The position numbers and the translations under genes were made by a program. From Pseudomonas cannabina (GTDB taxonomy: Bacteria > Pseudomonadota > Gammaproteobacteria > Pseudomonadales > Pseudomonadaceae), in NCBI RefSeq assembly GCF_900100365.1, contig NZ_FNKU01000001.1, forward strand, positions 4,291,501 to 4,355,500: DNA of 64,000 nucleotides, written 5' to 3'. The notes beneath the pieces are model-generated. The model was not told where the DNA came from, made no database searches, and saw only the letters and a program-made list of their open reading frames with translations. Shown here piece by piece: positions 35,408 through 46,840 of the stretch. Within the stretch, counting starts at the first letter, position 1. Each line of letters begins with the position of its first letter.

Positions 35408-36040
35408 CTACTGCGTCAGCCGCTGCACGCGCGCGCGATCTTCGGCAAAACCGGCTTCGGCTTTTACTCGCGCAGCCTGATACCCGGCGATATCGGTTTG
35501 CAGCTTCTGCTGTTGATCACGCAGGTCGGTCAGTTGATCGACGAGCGTTTGCGGAACCGGGCGCCCTGCGCGCTCCAGGTCGGCGGCCTGGCCTTGCAGG
35601 TTGCGCTGTTGCGCAGCAAGCCCCTGAATGTTGCCTTGGGCAACGCCGACCAGCGCATCCAGTTCGGCGAGCTTGCGGGCTTTGACGCGGTCTACCTCCC
35701 CTACGCTGCTGTACAGGCTTAACAGCTGTGCATCGGCGGCGGCCTGGCGCTTGTCGGCTTCGGCCTGGCGAATCTCCTCGGCAGTCGGTGCGGGCGGCAC
35801 CACCTGTATCACCCGGCCACGGCCATTGAGCACTTCATACCCTTTGGCGATGTAGTCAGGTGGTACGCCTTGCGTATCGATCACTGTCACACCGCGACCG
35901 TCGACATAGCGGTAAAGGCGAGCCTCGGGCGCGTCGGCGGCCTGGGCGGCCAAGGATGCAAGCATGCCCAGAGAAAGCCAGAGCCCTGCAACGCTCAGCG
36001 CACCGCAAACCCAACCCTGCCTTGTGCCGACGACTGCCAT
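35408..36040 (-). CDS. DUF4124-domain periplasmic coiled-coil protein
   Basis: The 210-residue product has a signal peptide (GALSVAGLWLSLGMLASLAA before AQA). A short DUF4124 segment follows (RLYRYVDGRGVTVIDTQGVP), then a long Ala/Gln-rich coiled coil (AEADKRQAAADAQLLSLY to the end). DUF4124 proteins are envelope proteins of unknown role in gamma-proteobacteria. It lies 9 bases downstream of pyrE on the same strand. The function is not known. Confidence 0.75.
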   Translation of the reverse strand: MAVVGTRQGWVCGALSVAGLWLSLGMLASLAAQAADAPEARLYRYVDGRGVTVIDTQGVPPDYIAKGYEVLNGRGRVIQVVPPAPTAEEIRQAEADKRQAAADAQLLSLYSSVGEVDRVKARKLAELDALVGVAQGNIQGLAAQQRNLQGQAADLERAGRPVPQTLVDQLTDLRDQQQKLQTDIAGYQAARVKAEAGFAEDRARVQRLTQ

Positions 36041-36049
36041 AGGTCTGCC

Positions 36050-36691
36050 TCAGATCCCGTATTGCGCGCGATAAGCCTCGACAGCAGGCAGATGCTGCTT
36101 GAGCTGCGGATCGTCAGCGAGGAACTCGAGCACTTGATTCAGTGACACGATGCTCACCACCGGAATGCCGAAGTCGCGCTCGACCTCTTGGATTGCCGAC
36201 AGCTCGCCGTTACCACGCTCCTGACGATTGAGGGCGATCAGCACGCCAGCCGCCGTCGCGTTCTGATCCTTGATGATCTGCATGACTTCGCGGATTGCGG
36301 TACCGGCAGTGATGACATCGTCGATGATCAGCACATTGCCCGCCAGCGGAGAGCCGACCAGGCTGCCACCCTCGCCGTGCGCCTTGGCTTCCTTGCGGTT
36401 GAAACACCACGGCAGGTCACGGTCATGATGTTCGGCCAGCGCCACGGCGGTCGCGGACGCCAGCGGAATGCCTTTATAGGCCGGGCCGAACAGCACGTCG
36501 AAGGCAATACCGCTCTCGACGACTGCCGCCGCATAGAAACGCCCCAGCTGCGCCAGCGCCGAACCGGTATTGAACAACCCGGCATTGAAGAAGTACGGGC
36601 TGGTGCGACCGGACTTGAGGGTGAACTCACCGAAGCGCAGAACACCGCGATCGATGGCAAAACGGATGAAATCGCGTTGATACGCTTGCAT
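36050..36691 (-). CDS. pyrE: Orotate phosphoribosyltransferase
   Basis: The 213-residue product (start [20 protein letters not shown]; an upstream in-frame start at 36712 is not needed) transfers PRPP to orotate in UMP synthesis. Motifs are [29 protein letters not shown] (flexible catalytic loop with Lys) and [13 protein letters not shown], the PRPP-binding loop. The length equals that of E. coli PyrE. It is divergent from crc across 82 bases, as in other pseudomonads. Confidence 0.96.
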   Translation of the reverse strand: MQAYQRDFIRFAIDRGVLRFGEFTLKSGRTSPYFFNAGLFNTGSALAQLGRFYAAAVVESGIAFDVLFGPAYKGIPLASATAVALAEHHDRDLPWCFNRKEAKAHGEGGSLVGSPLAGNVLIIDDVITAGTAIREVMQIIKDQNATAAGVLIALNRQERGNGELSAIQEVERDFGIPVVSIVSLNQVLEFLADDPQLKQHLPAVEAYRAQYGI

Positions 36692-36773
36692 GAAAAAAGC
36701 CCCGAATACCACGGATTTAGCTAATTGGTTTGAGCTCGGGTATCATACACGCACGTGATTTTTGGGGCCATTT

Positions 36774-37553
36774 ATGCGGATCATCAGTGTGAACGTAAAT
36801 GGCATTCAGGCGGCAGTCGAGCGCGGTTTGCTCAGTTGGCTGCAAGCTCAGAATGCCGACGTCATCTGCTTACAGGACACCCGCGCCTCCACCTTTGAAC
36901 TGGATGATCCAGCCTTTCAGCTGGATGGCTACTTCCTTTATGCCTGCGAAGCCGAGGTTCCCGCTCAGGGTGGCGTTGCGCTTTATTCGCGGTTGCAGCC
37001 AAAGGCGGTGATCAGCGGACTGGGCTTCGAGACAGCCGACCGGTACGGGCGTTACCTGCAAGCGGATTTCGACAAGGTCAGTATTGCCACCCTGCTCTTT
37101 CCATCAGGGATGAACGGCGATGAGGACCTGAATCAGAAATTCAAGCTCATGGACGATTTCGGCAAATACATGGACAAGCAGCGCCGCAAGCGTCGCGAGT
37201 ACATCTATTGCGGGTCGCTCTACGTGGCGCAGCAGAAGCTCGACATCAAGAGCTGGCGTGACAGCCAGCAGTCTCCTGGTTTCCTGGCGCCCGAGCGTGC
37301 CTGGATGGACGAGATTGTCGGCACCATGGGCTACGTCGATGCCCTGCGCGAAGTCAGTCGCGAAGGCGATCAGTACAGCTGGTGGCCGGATAACGAGCAG
37401 GCCGAGATGCTGAATCTGGGCTGGCGCTTCGATTGTCAGATCCTGACACCGGGTCTGCGCCGCTTTGTGCGCAGTGCTCGCCTGCCACGTCAGCCACGTT
37501 TCTCGCAGCATGCGCCGCTGATCGTGGACTACGATTGGACCCTGACTATCTGA
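36774..37553 (+). CDS. crc: Catabolite repression control protein Crc
   Basis: The 259-residue product starts MRIISVNVNGIQAAVERGLL and has the exonuclease-III/APE fold (VICLQDTRAS, GGVALYS, WRFDCQILTP, SQHAPLIVDYDW). Pseudomonas Crc lacks nuclease activity and acts with Hfq on mRNAs to repress use of secondary carbon sources, antagonised by CrcZ/CrcX RNAs. It is full length. Its terminator has been split by the IS1182 copy B. Confidence 0.95.
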   Translation: MRIISVNVNGIQAAVERGLLSWLQAQNADVICLQDTRASTFELDDPAFQLDGYFLYACEAEVPAQGGVALYSRLQPKAVISGLGFETADRYGRYLQADFDKVSIATLLFPSGMNGDEDLNQKFKLMDDFGKYMDKQRRKRREYIYCGSLYVAQQKLDIKSWRDSQQSPGFLAPERAWMDEIVGTMGYVDALREVSREGDQYSWWPDNEQAEMLNLGWRFDCQILTPGLRRFVRSARLPRQPRFSQHAPLIVDYDWTLTI

Positions 37554-37604
37554 TACTCAGGCTGACAGTTCAGCTGGCAGCGCACACAAAAAAGCCGACT
37601 CAAT

Positions 37605-39206
37605 CAGACTGTGTGAAAACCTAGCAATCTGCGCAGCGCTCAAAGAAAATGCTCCGTATCGAAAGATACAGAGCATTTTTCGTTATGGCCTACATCCAAG
37701 GTGAGTCCCGCAGCCAGACCAGCCTATTCCCGGTCTCGCTGGAAGAGTTGATCCCCGAGGATCACCTCGTTCGTGTCATTGACCTGTACGTTGCCAGGCT
37801 CGATCTGGTGCAACTGGGCTTCGATAAAGCGATTCCAAAAAGCACGGGGCGCCCTGCTTATGATCCCGCCGATCAGCTAAAACTCTACCTCTACGGCTAT
37901 TTTCAGCGGATTCGCTCATCGCGACGTCTTGAAGCCGAGTGTCAGCGCAACATCGAAGTGATGTGGCTGATCAACCGGCTCAAGCCCGACTTCAAGACCA
38001 TCGCCGATTTTCGCAAGAACAATAAACCCGCCTTCATCGCGACCTGCCGTGCTTTCGTTCGGTTTTGTCGCACGGCAGGCTTGATCGCCGGTGAGTTGGT
38101 GGCCATCGACGGCAGCAAGTTTCAGGCGGTCGCATCCTCACGGCGTCATGTGAATTTGAAGCAGCTCAAGCGCCAGGAAGAAAAACTGGATAAGCGCATC
38201 GCTCAGTATCTGGCCGAGCTGGATGAGGCCGACAAGGCTGAAACCACAGATTCAATTGATCGCAGCGCAATCAAGGTAGCCCTGGCACAGCTTGAGGCTC
38301 GACAACAGGATAATCAGAGTTGCCAGGCACTGATGCGTTCGATGGGCATCGAGCAGTTCAACACCCATGAAAGCGATGCCCGAATGATGCGCACGGCCAA
38401 AGGGCCACGTGTGGCCTACAACGTGCAAACCGTCGTGGACGCCGAGCATTGCCTGATTTTGCATCATGAGGTCACCCAAGATGGCGATGACCGAAAGCAA
38501 CTGGAGCCGATGGCCAAGGCCGCCAAAGCAGAGTTACAGCAAGATGATCTGACGGTCACTGCCGATGCCGGCTACTCCAATGGCAAGCAGTTTCAGGCCT
38601 GCGAGGATGCTTCGATTACGGCCTATGTACCGCCCAATCGTTCGAAAAACCCTGGCAGTCAGGAAGAGCAGCTCTTTGAGCGAAAAGACTTTATCTATGA
38701 GACCGGACACGATCGTTTCCAGTGTCCGGCAGGCAAATGGTTAACGCTAAAACAGCACAACAAAGGTGATCGGATCTATCAGGCTGAGGTCGATGACTGC
38801 GCCAACTGCGCGCTGAAAACGCAATGCACTCGAGCCCGGCGCCGTTATGTCTCACGACATGCCCATGAAGAGGCTTTCGAGCGGATGGAGCAAAGAATGC
38901 AGGCGCATCCTGAGATGATGGCCAACCGAAGATCCATCGTTGAGCACCCCTTCGGCAACCTCAAGCAATGGCTATTTGGTAATGGCCGTTTCTTGCTGCG
39001 ACAACTGGAGGGTACAAAAGCTGAAATGGCCTTGGCGGTGAATGCCTATAACCTGAAACGAGCGATTAAAGTGCTCGGTGTGCGCCATCTGATGGCTTTG
39101 ATGGGCTGAGCGGACATTTTTTTCGTCTGCGCCAATACAAAAAAAACGCCCCGAACAAGTCGGGGCGTTTGCTTGGGCCTTCATCAGTGTGTTTTCACAC
39201 AGTCTG
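37605..39206 (+). mobile_element. IS1182-family insertion sequence, copy B
   Basis: Inverted ends CAGACTGTGTGAAAAC. A 4-bp target duplication CAAT is present at 37601-37604 and 39207-39210. It sits in the loop of the crc terminator. Nearly identical to copy A at 24983-26585, and in direct orientation; recombination between them would delete 26.6-39.2 kb, which includes essential genes. Confidence 0.9.
37685..39109 (+). CDS. IS1182-family transposase, copy B
   Basis: A 474-residue product identical to copy A, with the same DDE residues (VAIDGSKFQ, VTADAGYSNG, VEHPFGNLKQ) and the Cys insert DDCANCALKTQC. The complete identity and clean 4-bp duplication point to a recent insertion. The copy carries its own terminator at about 39147-39170. 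Confidence 0.9.
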   Translation: MAYIQGESRSQTSLFPVSLEELIPEDHLVRVIDLYVARLDLVQLGFDKAIPKSTGRPAYDPADQLKLYLYGYFQRIRSSRRLEAECQRNIEVMWLINRLKPDFKTIADFRKNNKPAFIATCRAFVRFCRTAGLIAGELVAIDGSKFQAVASSRRHVNLKQLKRQEEKLDKRIAQYLAELDEADKAETTDSIDRSAIKVALAQLEARQQDNQSCQALMRSMGIEQFNTHESDARMMRTAKGPRVAYNVQTVVDAEHCLILHHEVTQDGDDRKQLEPMAKAAKAELQQDDLTVTADAGYSNGKQFQACEDASITAYVPPNRSKNPGSQEEQLFERKDFIYETGHDRFQCPAGKWLTLKQHNKGDRIYQAEVDDCANCALKTQCTRARRRYVSRHAHEEAFERMEQRMQAHPEMMANRRSIVEHPFGNLKQWLFGNGRFLLRQLEGTKAEMALAVNAYNLKRAIKVLGVRHLMALMG

Positions 39207-39237
39207 CAATGTCGGCTTTTTGTGTTGCTTGTGAACG

Positions 39238-39606
39238 CTATTTGATCAGGCGCCAGGTAAACGGATAGCGATAATCCACGCCGTCGTTGGCTTTCACTCC
39301 GGCGATGATCGCCAGCACTGCCGCGCCAATGCCTACCAGCGTCAACAACGCAAAGCCGATCACCAGCAGGATCAGCAGCATGCTGATGGTCGCCGCAATG
39401 GCTACCGTGATCTGAAAATTGAGCGCTTCCTTGCCCTGCGCATCGATAAACGGGTCGGAGTCTTTCTTCAGCTGCCAGATAATCAGCGGCCCCAGCAGGT
39501 TGCCGAACGGGAACACCAGCCCGGCAAATGCTGACAAGTGACAGAACATCGCCCACTGACGAGCGCTTTGCGGCGGTTTGCTCAACGGTTGCAAGCTGTC
39601 ACTCAT
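39238..39606 (-). CDS. DUF4870-domain membrane protein
   Basis: The 122-residue product (ATG 39606, with GGGAG upstream; a start at 39645 is less likely) has transmembrane stretches near FAGLVFPFGNLLGPLIIW, VAIAATISMLLILLVIGFAL and VGIGAAVLAIIAGV. It shows the family signature SDPFIDAQGKEALNFQI. DUF4870/Tic20-like proteins are small inner-membrane proteins of unknown function. It lies downstream of rph on the same strand, with 19 bases between. Confidence 0.85.
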   Translation of the reverse strand: MSDSLQPLSKPPQSARQWAMFCHLSAFAGLVFPFGNLLGPLIIWQLKKDSDPFIDAQGKEALNFQITVAIAATISMLLILLVIGFALLTLVGIGAAVLAIIAGVKANDGVDYRYPFTWRLIK

Positions 39607-39625
39607 TTTCAGACTCCCAAAAGTA

Positions 39626-40348
39626 TCAGTCGGCCAATGCGGCACGCTGCAGTTCGAACAATTCGGTCATGCCTTTCTGGGCCAGTGCCAGCATCGCATT
39701 CAGCTCTTCGGGCTGGAACGGCGCGCCTTCGGCAGTGCCCTGTACTTCGATGAAACCGCCGGCACTGGTCATCACCACGTTCAGGTCAGTTTCGGCGGCG
39801 GAGTCTTCAAGGTAGTCCAGGTCGAGCACTGGTTCACCTTGATACATGCCGACGGAAACCGCCGCAATCATCTGCTTGAGCGGGTCGCCGCCTTTCAGGC
39901 CGCCACGCTTCTTGATCACCTTCAGCGCGTCAGCCAGTGCAACCATCGCGCCGGTAATGGACGCGGTGCGAGTGCCGCCGTCAGCCTGAATGACATCGCA
40001 ATCGACATACAGGGTGACGTCGCCCAATTTGGACATGTCGAGTGCAGCGCGCAGCGAACGACCGATCAGGCGCTGGATCTCGAGGGTGCGGCCGCCCTGC
40101 TTGCCACGGCTGGCTTCACGCTGGTTACGCTCGCCGGTAGCACGCGGCAACATGCCGTACTCGGCGGTCAACCAGCCCTGGCCCTGGCCCTTGAGGAAGC
40201 GTGGTACGCCGTTTTCGACGCTGACGGTGCAGATCACCTTGGTATCACCAAACTCGACCAGTACAGAACCCTCGGCGTGTTTGGTGTAGTTGCGAGTGAT
40301 GCGGATCGAGCGGAGCTGATCGGCGGCGCGACCACTTGGACGTTTCAT
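39626..40348 (-). CDS. rph: Ribonuclease PH
   Basis: The 240-residue product starts [20 protein letters not shown] and has [19 protein letters not shown], the phosphate-binding region [20 protein letters not shown], and [18 protein letters not shown] with the metal-binding Asp residues. It trims the 3' ends of tRNA precursors by phosphorolysis. It is not truncated, unlike the K-12 allele. It is divergent from yicC with 294 bases between, in which I see no further gene. Confidence 0.97.
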   Translation of the reverse strand: MKRPSGRAADQLRSIRITRNYTKHAEGSVLVEFGDTKVICTVSVENGVPRFLKGQGQGWLTAEYGMLPRATGERNQREASRGKQGGRTLEIQRLIGRSLRAALDMSKLGDVTLYVDCDVIQADGGTRTASITGAMVALADALKVIKKRGGLKGGDPLKQMIAAVSVGMYQGEPVLDLDYLEDSAAETDLNVVMTSAGGFIEVQGTAEGAPFQPEELNAMLALAQKGMTELFELQRAALAD

Positions 40349-40642
40349 CTGGGATACCTGTACTGAGACGGAAAACTGTCGGTCATTATAGAGGCCACAG
40401 CTGCCGCTGGGCATCTCTAAAACTCGCCGTGGCCAAACCTGTGTGATTCGCAGGCTCTGAAAAACGGCGCGAAACGCCTGTGCATAACGATTTGCAGCGC
40501 TTTGTATCTCTTGTCACGTTGCCGGATTGGGAGCGGGCGTCGCACTGCGCTACAATCCTGCGCCTCTGCAGCCAGTCGGCTTTCACGACACCCACGACCG
40601 CCGACCTGGCGCGTTCATGGACTGAATCAAGAGGTACTTCGC

Positions 40643-42164
<1,522 letters not shown>

Positions 42165-42311
42165 TCGAGCGGTTTTCAGGCATCGGCTTACAGCTTAAAA
42201 CCTTACCGTTTGTGGCTTGCCGCTTGATGCCTGACCTTGTCCGCTTGTAAACTACCGAGTCCGCTCGCCCATCCGGGCATCGCGCATCCGCATTTGCTAC
42301 GAGGAATACCC

Positions 42312-42575
42312 ATGGCCCGCGTAACCGTTGAAGACTGCCTAGAACACGTGGATAACCGCTTTGAGCTGGTCATGCTCTCCACAAAGCGTGCCCGTCAACT
42401 GGCAACCGGTGGCAAAGAGCCAAAGCTGGCGTGGGAAAATGACAAGCCTACCGTTATGGCACTGCGCGAAATCGCTGCTGGCGTGATGGATTATTCTGTA
42501 ATTGCAGAAGCCGAAATCGTTGAAGATGAGCCATTGTTCGCAGCGTTCGAGGACGAGTCCAACGAGGCCGTCTAA
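42312..42575 (+). CDS. rpoZ: RNA polymerase omega subunit
   Basis: The 87-residue product starts [20 protein letters not shown] and has LSTKRARQL and [13 protein letters not shown], the omega signature. It wraps the C-terminal tail of the beta' subunit and takes part in ppGpp response. ATG 42312 follows GAGGAATACCC. It is followed by spoT after 60 bases. Confidence 0.97.
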   Translation: MARVTVEDCLEHVDNRFELVMLSTKRARQLATGGKEPKLAWENDKPTVMALREIAAGVMDYSVIAEAEIVEDEPLFAAFEDESNEAV

Positions 42576-42635
42576 GCCTATGCCGGGTCGACGCGGTACG
42601 GCGCAGGGTAAAAGCCATTGGCAGGGGGTAGCGCC

Positions 42636-44741
42636 TTGCCGAGCATAGACGCCCTCGCCGACAGACTGTCGGCCTACCTCGGCAAAGACCAGGTCAATCT
42701 GGTCCGCCGAGCGTATTTCTATGCCGAACAAGCCCACGACGGCCAGCGCCGTCGCAGCGGCGAAGCCTATGTCACCCACCCGCTCGCGGTGGCCAATATT
42801 CTTGCTGACATGCACATGGACCATCAGAGCCTGATGGCTGCGATGCTGCATGACGTCATCGAAGACACCGGTATTGCCAAGGAAGCGCTCAGTGCGCAAT
42901 TTGGTGAAACCGTCGCGGAACTGGTTGACGGGGTCAGCAAACTGACCCAGATGAATTTCGAGACCAAAGCCGAAGCTCAGGCGGAAAACTTCCAGAAGAT
43001 GGCCATGGCCATGGCGCGCGATATTCGCGTGATTCTGGTCAAGCTCGCCGACCGGCTGCACAACATGCGCACGCTGGAGGTTCTGTCCGGCGAGAAGCGT
43101 CGCCGCATCGCCAAGGAAACCCTCGAAATCTACGCGCCCATCGCCAACCGGCTGGGCATGCACAACGTGCGTATCGAATTCGAAGACCTTGGCTTCAAGG
43201 CCATGTACCCGATGCGCTCCTCGCGAATCAACCAGGCGGTCAAGCGCGCCAGGGGCAATCGCAAGGAGCTGGTCAACAAGATCGAAGAGTCCCTGAGCCA
43301 TTGCCTGGCAGTCGACGGTATCGAAGGCGATGTCAGCGGGCGGCAGAAACATCTTTACGGTATTTACAAAAAGATGCGCGGCAAGCGCCGGGCCTTCAAC
43401 GAGATCATGGACGTTTACGCGTTCCGTATCATCGTCGACAAGGTCGATACCTGCTATCGCGTGCTGGGTGCTGTACACAATTTGTACAAGCCATTGCCCG
43501 GCCGCTTCAAGGATTACATCGCGATTCCAAAGGCCAACGGCTACCAGTCGCTGCACACCACGCTGTTCGGTATGCACGGCGTACCTATCGAAATCCAGAT
43601 TCGCACCCGTGAAATGGAAGAAATGGCCAATAACGGGATTGCCGCGCACTGGCTGTACAAGTCCAGCGACGACGAGCAGCCCAAGGGTACTCATGCTCGC
43701 GCTCGGCAGTGGGTCAAGGGCGTGCTGGAGATGCAGCAGCGCGCGGGCAACTCGCTGGAATTCATCGAAAGCGTCAAGATCGACCTGTTTCCGGACGAGG
43801 TCTACGTGTTCACGCCGAAAGGCCGGATCATGGAGCTGCCCAAAGGCTCCACCGCCGTAGACTTCGCCTACGCGGTACATACCGATGTCGGCAACAGCTG
43901 CATTGCCTGCCGGATCAACCGTCGACTGGCCCCGCTGTCCGAACCGCTGCAAAGCGGCTCCACGGTCGAGATTGTCAGCGCTCCCGGCGCACGTCCGAAC
44001 CCTGCATGGCTGAACTTTGTCGTCACCGGCAAGGCCCGTACGCACATTCGTCACGCGCTCAAGCTGCAACGCCGCTCCGAGTCGATCAACCTTGGCGAGC
44101 GCCTGCTGAACAAGGTGCTCAACGGTTTCGAATGCAGCCTGGACAAGGTGTCCGAGGAGCGTATCCAGTTGGTGCTGACCGAATACCGGGTCGAAGTGCT
44201 GGAAGACCTGCTTGAAGACATCGGCCTGGGCAATCGCATGGCCTATGTCGTCGCCCGTCGTTTGTTGGGCGAGGGCGATCAGTTGCCAAGTCCGGAGGGT
44301 CCGCTGGCCATTCGCGGCACCGAAGGCCTGGTACTCAGTTACGCCAAATGCTGCACGCCGATACCGGGCGACCCGATTGTCGGTCACCTGTCTGCTGGCA
44401 AAGGCATGGTCGTGCACCTGGATAACTGCCGCAACATCAGCGAAATTCGTCACAACCCGGAAAAATGCATCCAGCTCTCGTGGGCCAAGGACGTTACCGG
44501 CGAATTCAACGTCGAATTGCGTGTCGAACTGGAGCATCAGCGCGGCCTGATCGCCTTGCTGGCCAGCAGTGTCAACGCGGCCGATGGCAATATCGAAAAA
44601 ATCAGCATGGACGAGCGCGATGGTCGCATCAGCGTGGTTCAACTGGTGGTCAGCGTGCACGACCGTGTGCACCTGGCCCGCGTGATCAGGAAATTGCGCG
44701 CCCTTGCCGGGGTCACTCGTATTACCCGGATGCGCGCGTAA
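42636..44741 (+). CDS. spoT: Bifunctional (p)ppGpp synthetase/hydrolase SpoT
   Basis: The 701-residue product starts at TTG 42636 (LPSIDALADRLSAYLG), preceded by GGGGGT; a longer in-frame TTG at 42618 is less well placed. Domains in order are HD hydrolase (THPLAVANILADMH, MLHDVIEDT), synthetase (GRQKHLYGIYKKM, YRVLGAVHNLYKPLPGRFKD), TGS (VYVFTPKGRIMELPKGSTAV), the C-terminal helical/zinc-finger-like region with YAKCCTPIPGDPIVG, and ACT. It controls ppGpp in starvation and fatty-acid stress. It forms an operon with rpoZ and probably ridA. Confidence 0.96.
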   Translation: MPSIDALADRLSAYLGKDQVNLVRRAYFYAEQAHDGQRRRSGEAYVTHPLAVANILADMHMDHQSLMAAMLHDVIEDTGIAKEALSAQFGETVAELVDGVSKLTQMNFETKAEAQAENFQKMAMAMARDIRVILVKLADRLHNMRTLEVLSGEKRRRIAKETLEIYAPIANRLGMHNVRIEFEDLGFKAMYPMRSSRINQAVKRARGNRKELVNKIEESLSHCLAVDGIEGDVSGRQKHLYGIYKKMRGKRRAFNEIMDVYAFRIIVDKVDTCYRVLGAVHNLYKPLPGRFKDYIAIPKANGYQSLHTTLFGMHGVPIEIQIRTREMEEMANNGIAAHWLYKSSDDEQPKGTHARARQWVKGVLEMQQRAGNSLEFIESVKIDLFPDEVYVFTPKGRIMELPKGSTAVDFAYAVHTDVGNSCIACRINRRLAPLSEPLQSGSTVEIVSAPGARPNPAWLNFVVTGKARTHIRHALKLQRRSESINLGERLLNKVLNGFECSLDKVSEERIQLVLTEYRVEVLEDLLEDIGLGNRMAYVVARRLLGEGDQLPSPEGPLAIRGTEGLVLSYAKCCTPIPGDPIVGHLSAGKGMVVHLDNCRNISEIRHNPEKCIQLSWAKDVTGEFNVELRVELEHQRGLIALLASSVNAADGNIEKISMDERDGRISVVQLVVSVHDRVHLARVIRKLRALAGVTRITRMRA

Positions 44742-44765
44742 CCAATTCAATAATAAGGAGTTTTC

Positions 44766-45146
44766 ATGACCAAGACTGTCATCACCAGCGAAAAAGCCCC
44801 AGTGGCCATTGGCCCTTACTCTCAGGCGATCAGAGCTGGCAACACCGTCTACATGTCCGGACAGATTCCGCTGGACCCAGCCACCATGGAGCTGGTTGAA
44901 GGCATTGAAGCGCAGATCATTCAGGTTTTTGACAACCTGAAGTCGGTTGCCGAGGCCGCGGGTGGTTCTTTCAAGGACATCGTCAAGCTGAACATCTTTC
45001 TGACTGACCTGTCTCACTTTGCCAAGGTCAACGAAATCATGGGCACTTATTTCTCGCAGCCTTACCCGGCTCGCGCCGCTATCGGCGTTGCTGCATTGCC
45101 GCGTGGTGCCCAGGTCGAAATGGACGCGATTCTCGTCATCGAATAA
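44766..45146 (+). CDS. ridA: RidA family 2-iminobutanoate/2-iminopropanoate deaminase
   Basis: The 126-residue product has the YjgF/RidA hallmarks [38 protein letters not shown] and [20 protein letters not shown], with the catalytic Arg in PARAAIG. It hydrolyses reactive enamine/imine intermediates from PLP enzymes. AAGGAG precedes the ATG. It lies 24 bases after spoT, a common neighbourhood in gamma-proteobacteria. Confidence 0.95.
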   Translation: MTKTVITSEKAPVAIGPYSQAIRAGNTVYMSGQIPLDPATMELVEGIEAQIIQVFDNLKSVAEAAGGSFKDIVKLNIFLTDLSHFAKVNEIMGTYFSQPYPARAAIGVAALPRGAQVEMDAILVIE

Positions 45147-45201
45147 CTCCCCCGACGGAGCGTGCCTTGCGCTCCGTTTTCCCTGAAGGAAGGAATCCGT
45201 T

Positions 45202-45939
45202 ATGCGCTCTGCGCTCGTCATCTCGCTGCTCGCCGTTATTCTGGGCGGCTGCGCCAGCCACGCCGACCGCAATCCGGACGGCACCTGGATCAACCAGACC
45301 GCCATCGATGCTGCCGTCAAGCAAGGCAACCTGCGTCAGGCACTGCTCGCCAATGGCCCCAACCTTGAGTGGAAGGTCAACACCAAGGCTAATCAGGCCA
45401 TTTATTCCAATGGTTTCGAGCTGGGCGAAGGCAAAATCGTCAGTGCTGCCGAAGGCAAGCTGCACATCGATTTCTACGGTAACTTCTTCGAAGACCTGAG
45501 CGTGAAGGGCGACGAACTGGTTCAGGCCGCCAGCGAGTCAGGTCCGGAACAGCACTTCCAGAAGCCTGAGAAGCCGGCACCCGAAGGCGCGCAGCCAGGC
45601 AGCAGCTTCGAGCAAGCCTTGTACGGCGCCTACATGGGCGGCAAGTGGACGATCGTCGAAGGTGACGGCCAAGGCAGCACCGTGCAATTCATGCCCGATG
45701 GCAGTGTGCAGGGGCTTCCGGAAAATGATCGTTTCGCGCTCTGCCTGGCCGGTGATTGTGCGGCCATGAGTGGCGAATACGACAGTATGTGGCTGGAAAA
45801 GGCCGAGAAAGGCAATCCGTGGATCTTCGCCCGCAAAGGCAAACAACTGGAAATTTTCCAGGCAGTGAACAATGCCGGCGCGGACCAGATGCCTGAATTG
45901 CGTCCTGGCCCACGTCGCTGGTTGCTGGAGCAGCAGTAA
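45202..45939 (+). CDS. Hypothetical lipoprotein
   Basis: The 245-residue product has a lipoprotein signal (MRSALVISLLAVILGGCASH with lipobox LGGC). The mature part is polar, with a Pro/Glu-rich linker (PEKPAPEGAQPG) between two small domains. The second domain has GGKWTIVEGDGQGSTVQFMP and a Cys pair in CLAGDC. No named family is recognised. It is probably outer-membrane or periplasm attached. AAGGAAGGAATCCGTT precedes the ATG. Confidence 0.75.
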   Translation: MRSALVISLLAVILGGCASHADRNPDGTWINQTAIDAAVKQGNLRQALLANGPNLEWKVNTKANQAIYSNGFELGEGKIVSAAEGKLHIDFYGNFFEDLSVKGDELVQAASESGPEQHFQKPEKPAPEGAQPGSSFEQALYGAYMGGKWTIVEGDGQGSTVQFMPDGSVQGLPENDRFALCLAGDCAAMSGEYDSMWLEKAEKGNPWIFARKGKQLEIFQAVNNAGADQMPELRPGPRRWLLEQQ

Positions 45940-45991
45940 TCGCTTGATGAATCAGGAGTGCCGTTTCAGGCGCTCCTGATACGCGTTCTTT

Positions 45992-46840
45992 TTAGCCCAG
46001 CAAGGCCGCATAGCCAGCGCGGTAATCCGGGTACATCGGTGCCCATCCCAGCGCTCGGGCCCTCGCATTGCTACAGCGTTTGCTGCCGACGCGCTGCACG
46101 CTGACGTCTTCCGACCATTCGGTCACGCCCAGGTATTCACGTATCCACGCCACCACATCGGCCAGCGCGGCAGGATCGTCGTCGACGCCCAGATAGCAGC
46201 TTTCCAGTGCCACGCCGCGGTGGTCCGCTTGCAGCAGATGCGCCAGCAGGCTGGCTGCATCATCGGCATGAATACGATTGGCATAGACCGGCGGATCGAT
46301 CCTCACGCTGTGCCCCTGACGCACTCGATTCGACAAGTCGCTGCGGCCAGGACCGTAGATGCCCGTCAGTCTCGCGGCGGTAGCAGGCAGCCCGCTGTTC
46401 AGCGCCAGCTGCTCGGCTTCCAGCATGACTGTGCCGGTGTAGCTGCCAGGCTCGGTGGTCGAGTTCTCATCGACCCATTCGCCATTCTGCTGACCATAGA
46501 CGCCGCTGCTGGAGACGAAGATCACCCGTTTTGGCCGCTGCCCGGACTGCTCCAGCCAGCCCAGAACATTTCTCAGCCCTTCGACATAGGCCATACGATA
46601 GCCCGCTTCGTCACGCTGGGAAGGCGTGGCGCAATACACCACATAGTCGAGCGGCGCAGTCGGCCATTGCTCAGGCTTTTCAGCCCTGAACAGATCGCCT
46701 TCGACACCGATCACCCCGTCCGGGAGCTCTGAAACCGTACGTCGCAGCCCATGCACAGCCCAGCCATCCGACATCAGCCGGATGGCGAGCCGAGAGCCGA
46801 TATCGCCGCAACCGGCGATCAGAAGGGAGGGCGCAGTCAT
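45992..46840 (-). CDS. NAD(P)-dependent SDR/epimerase-like protein
   Basis: The 282-residue product (ATG 46840, with GGAG upstream) starts MTAPSLLIAGCGDIGSRLAI, a Rossmann nucleotide site. Then come YVVYCATPSQRDEAG, VIFVSSSGVYGQQNGEWVDE (YxxxK-type region lacks a clear Lys) and LTGIYGPGRSDL. It resembles the YeeZ-type extended SDR proteins of unknown substrate. It is transcribed away from exbB with a shared 209-base upstream gap. Confidence 0.8.
   Translation of the reverse strand: MTAPSLLIAGCGDIGSRLAIRLMSDGWAVHGLRRTVSELPDGVIGVEGDLFRAEKPEQWPTAPLDYVVYCATPSQRDEAGYRMAYVEGLRNVLGWLEQSGQRPKRVIFVSSSGVYGQQNGEWVDENSTTEPGSYTGTVMLEAEQLALNSGLPATAARLTGIYGPGRSDLSNRVRQGHSVRIDPPVYANRIHADDAASLLAHLLQADHRGVALESCYLGVDDDPAALADVVAWIREYLGVTEWSEDVSVQRVGSKRCSNARARALGWAPMYPDYRAGYAALLG

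Larger units (their letters stand above)
37583..39224. terminator. Bidirectional terminator of crc split by IS1182
   Basis: The left arm CACAAAAAAGCCGAC ends at 37599 and the right arm GTCGGCTTTTTGTG is at 39211-39224; they pair. Without the IS and one CAAT copy the loop would be TCAAT. The IS interrupts the loop itself, so each arm is now separated by 1.6 kb and the stem cannot form normally. Confidence 0.8.

Noticed and set aside
42339..45329. A 996-residue frame on the minus strand opposite rpoZ-spoT-ridA
   Set aside because: It is the high-GC antisense shadow of well-conserved genes, with no ribosome site and no recognisable domain.
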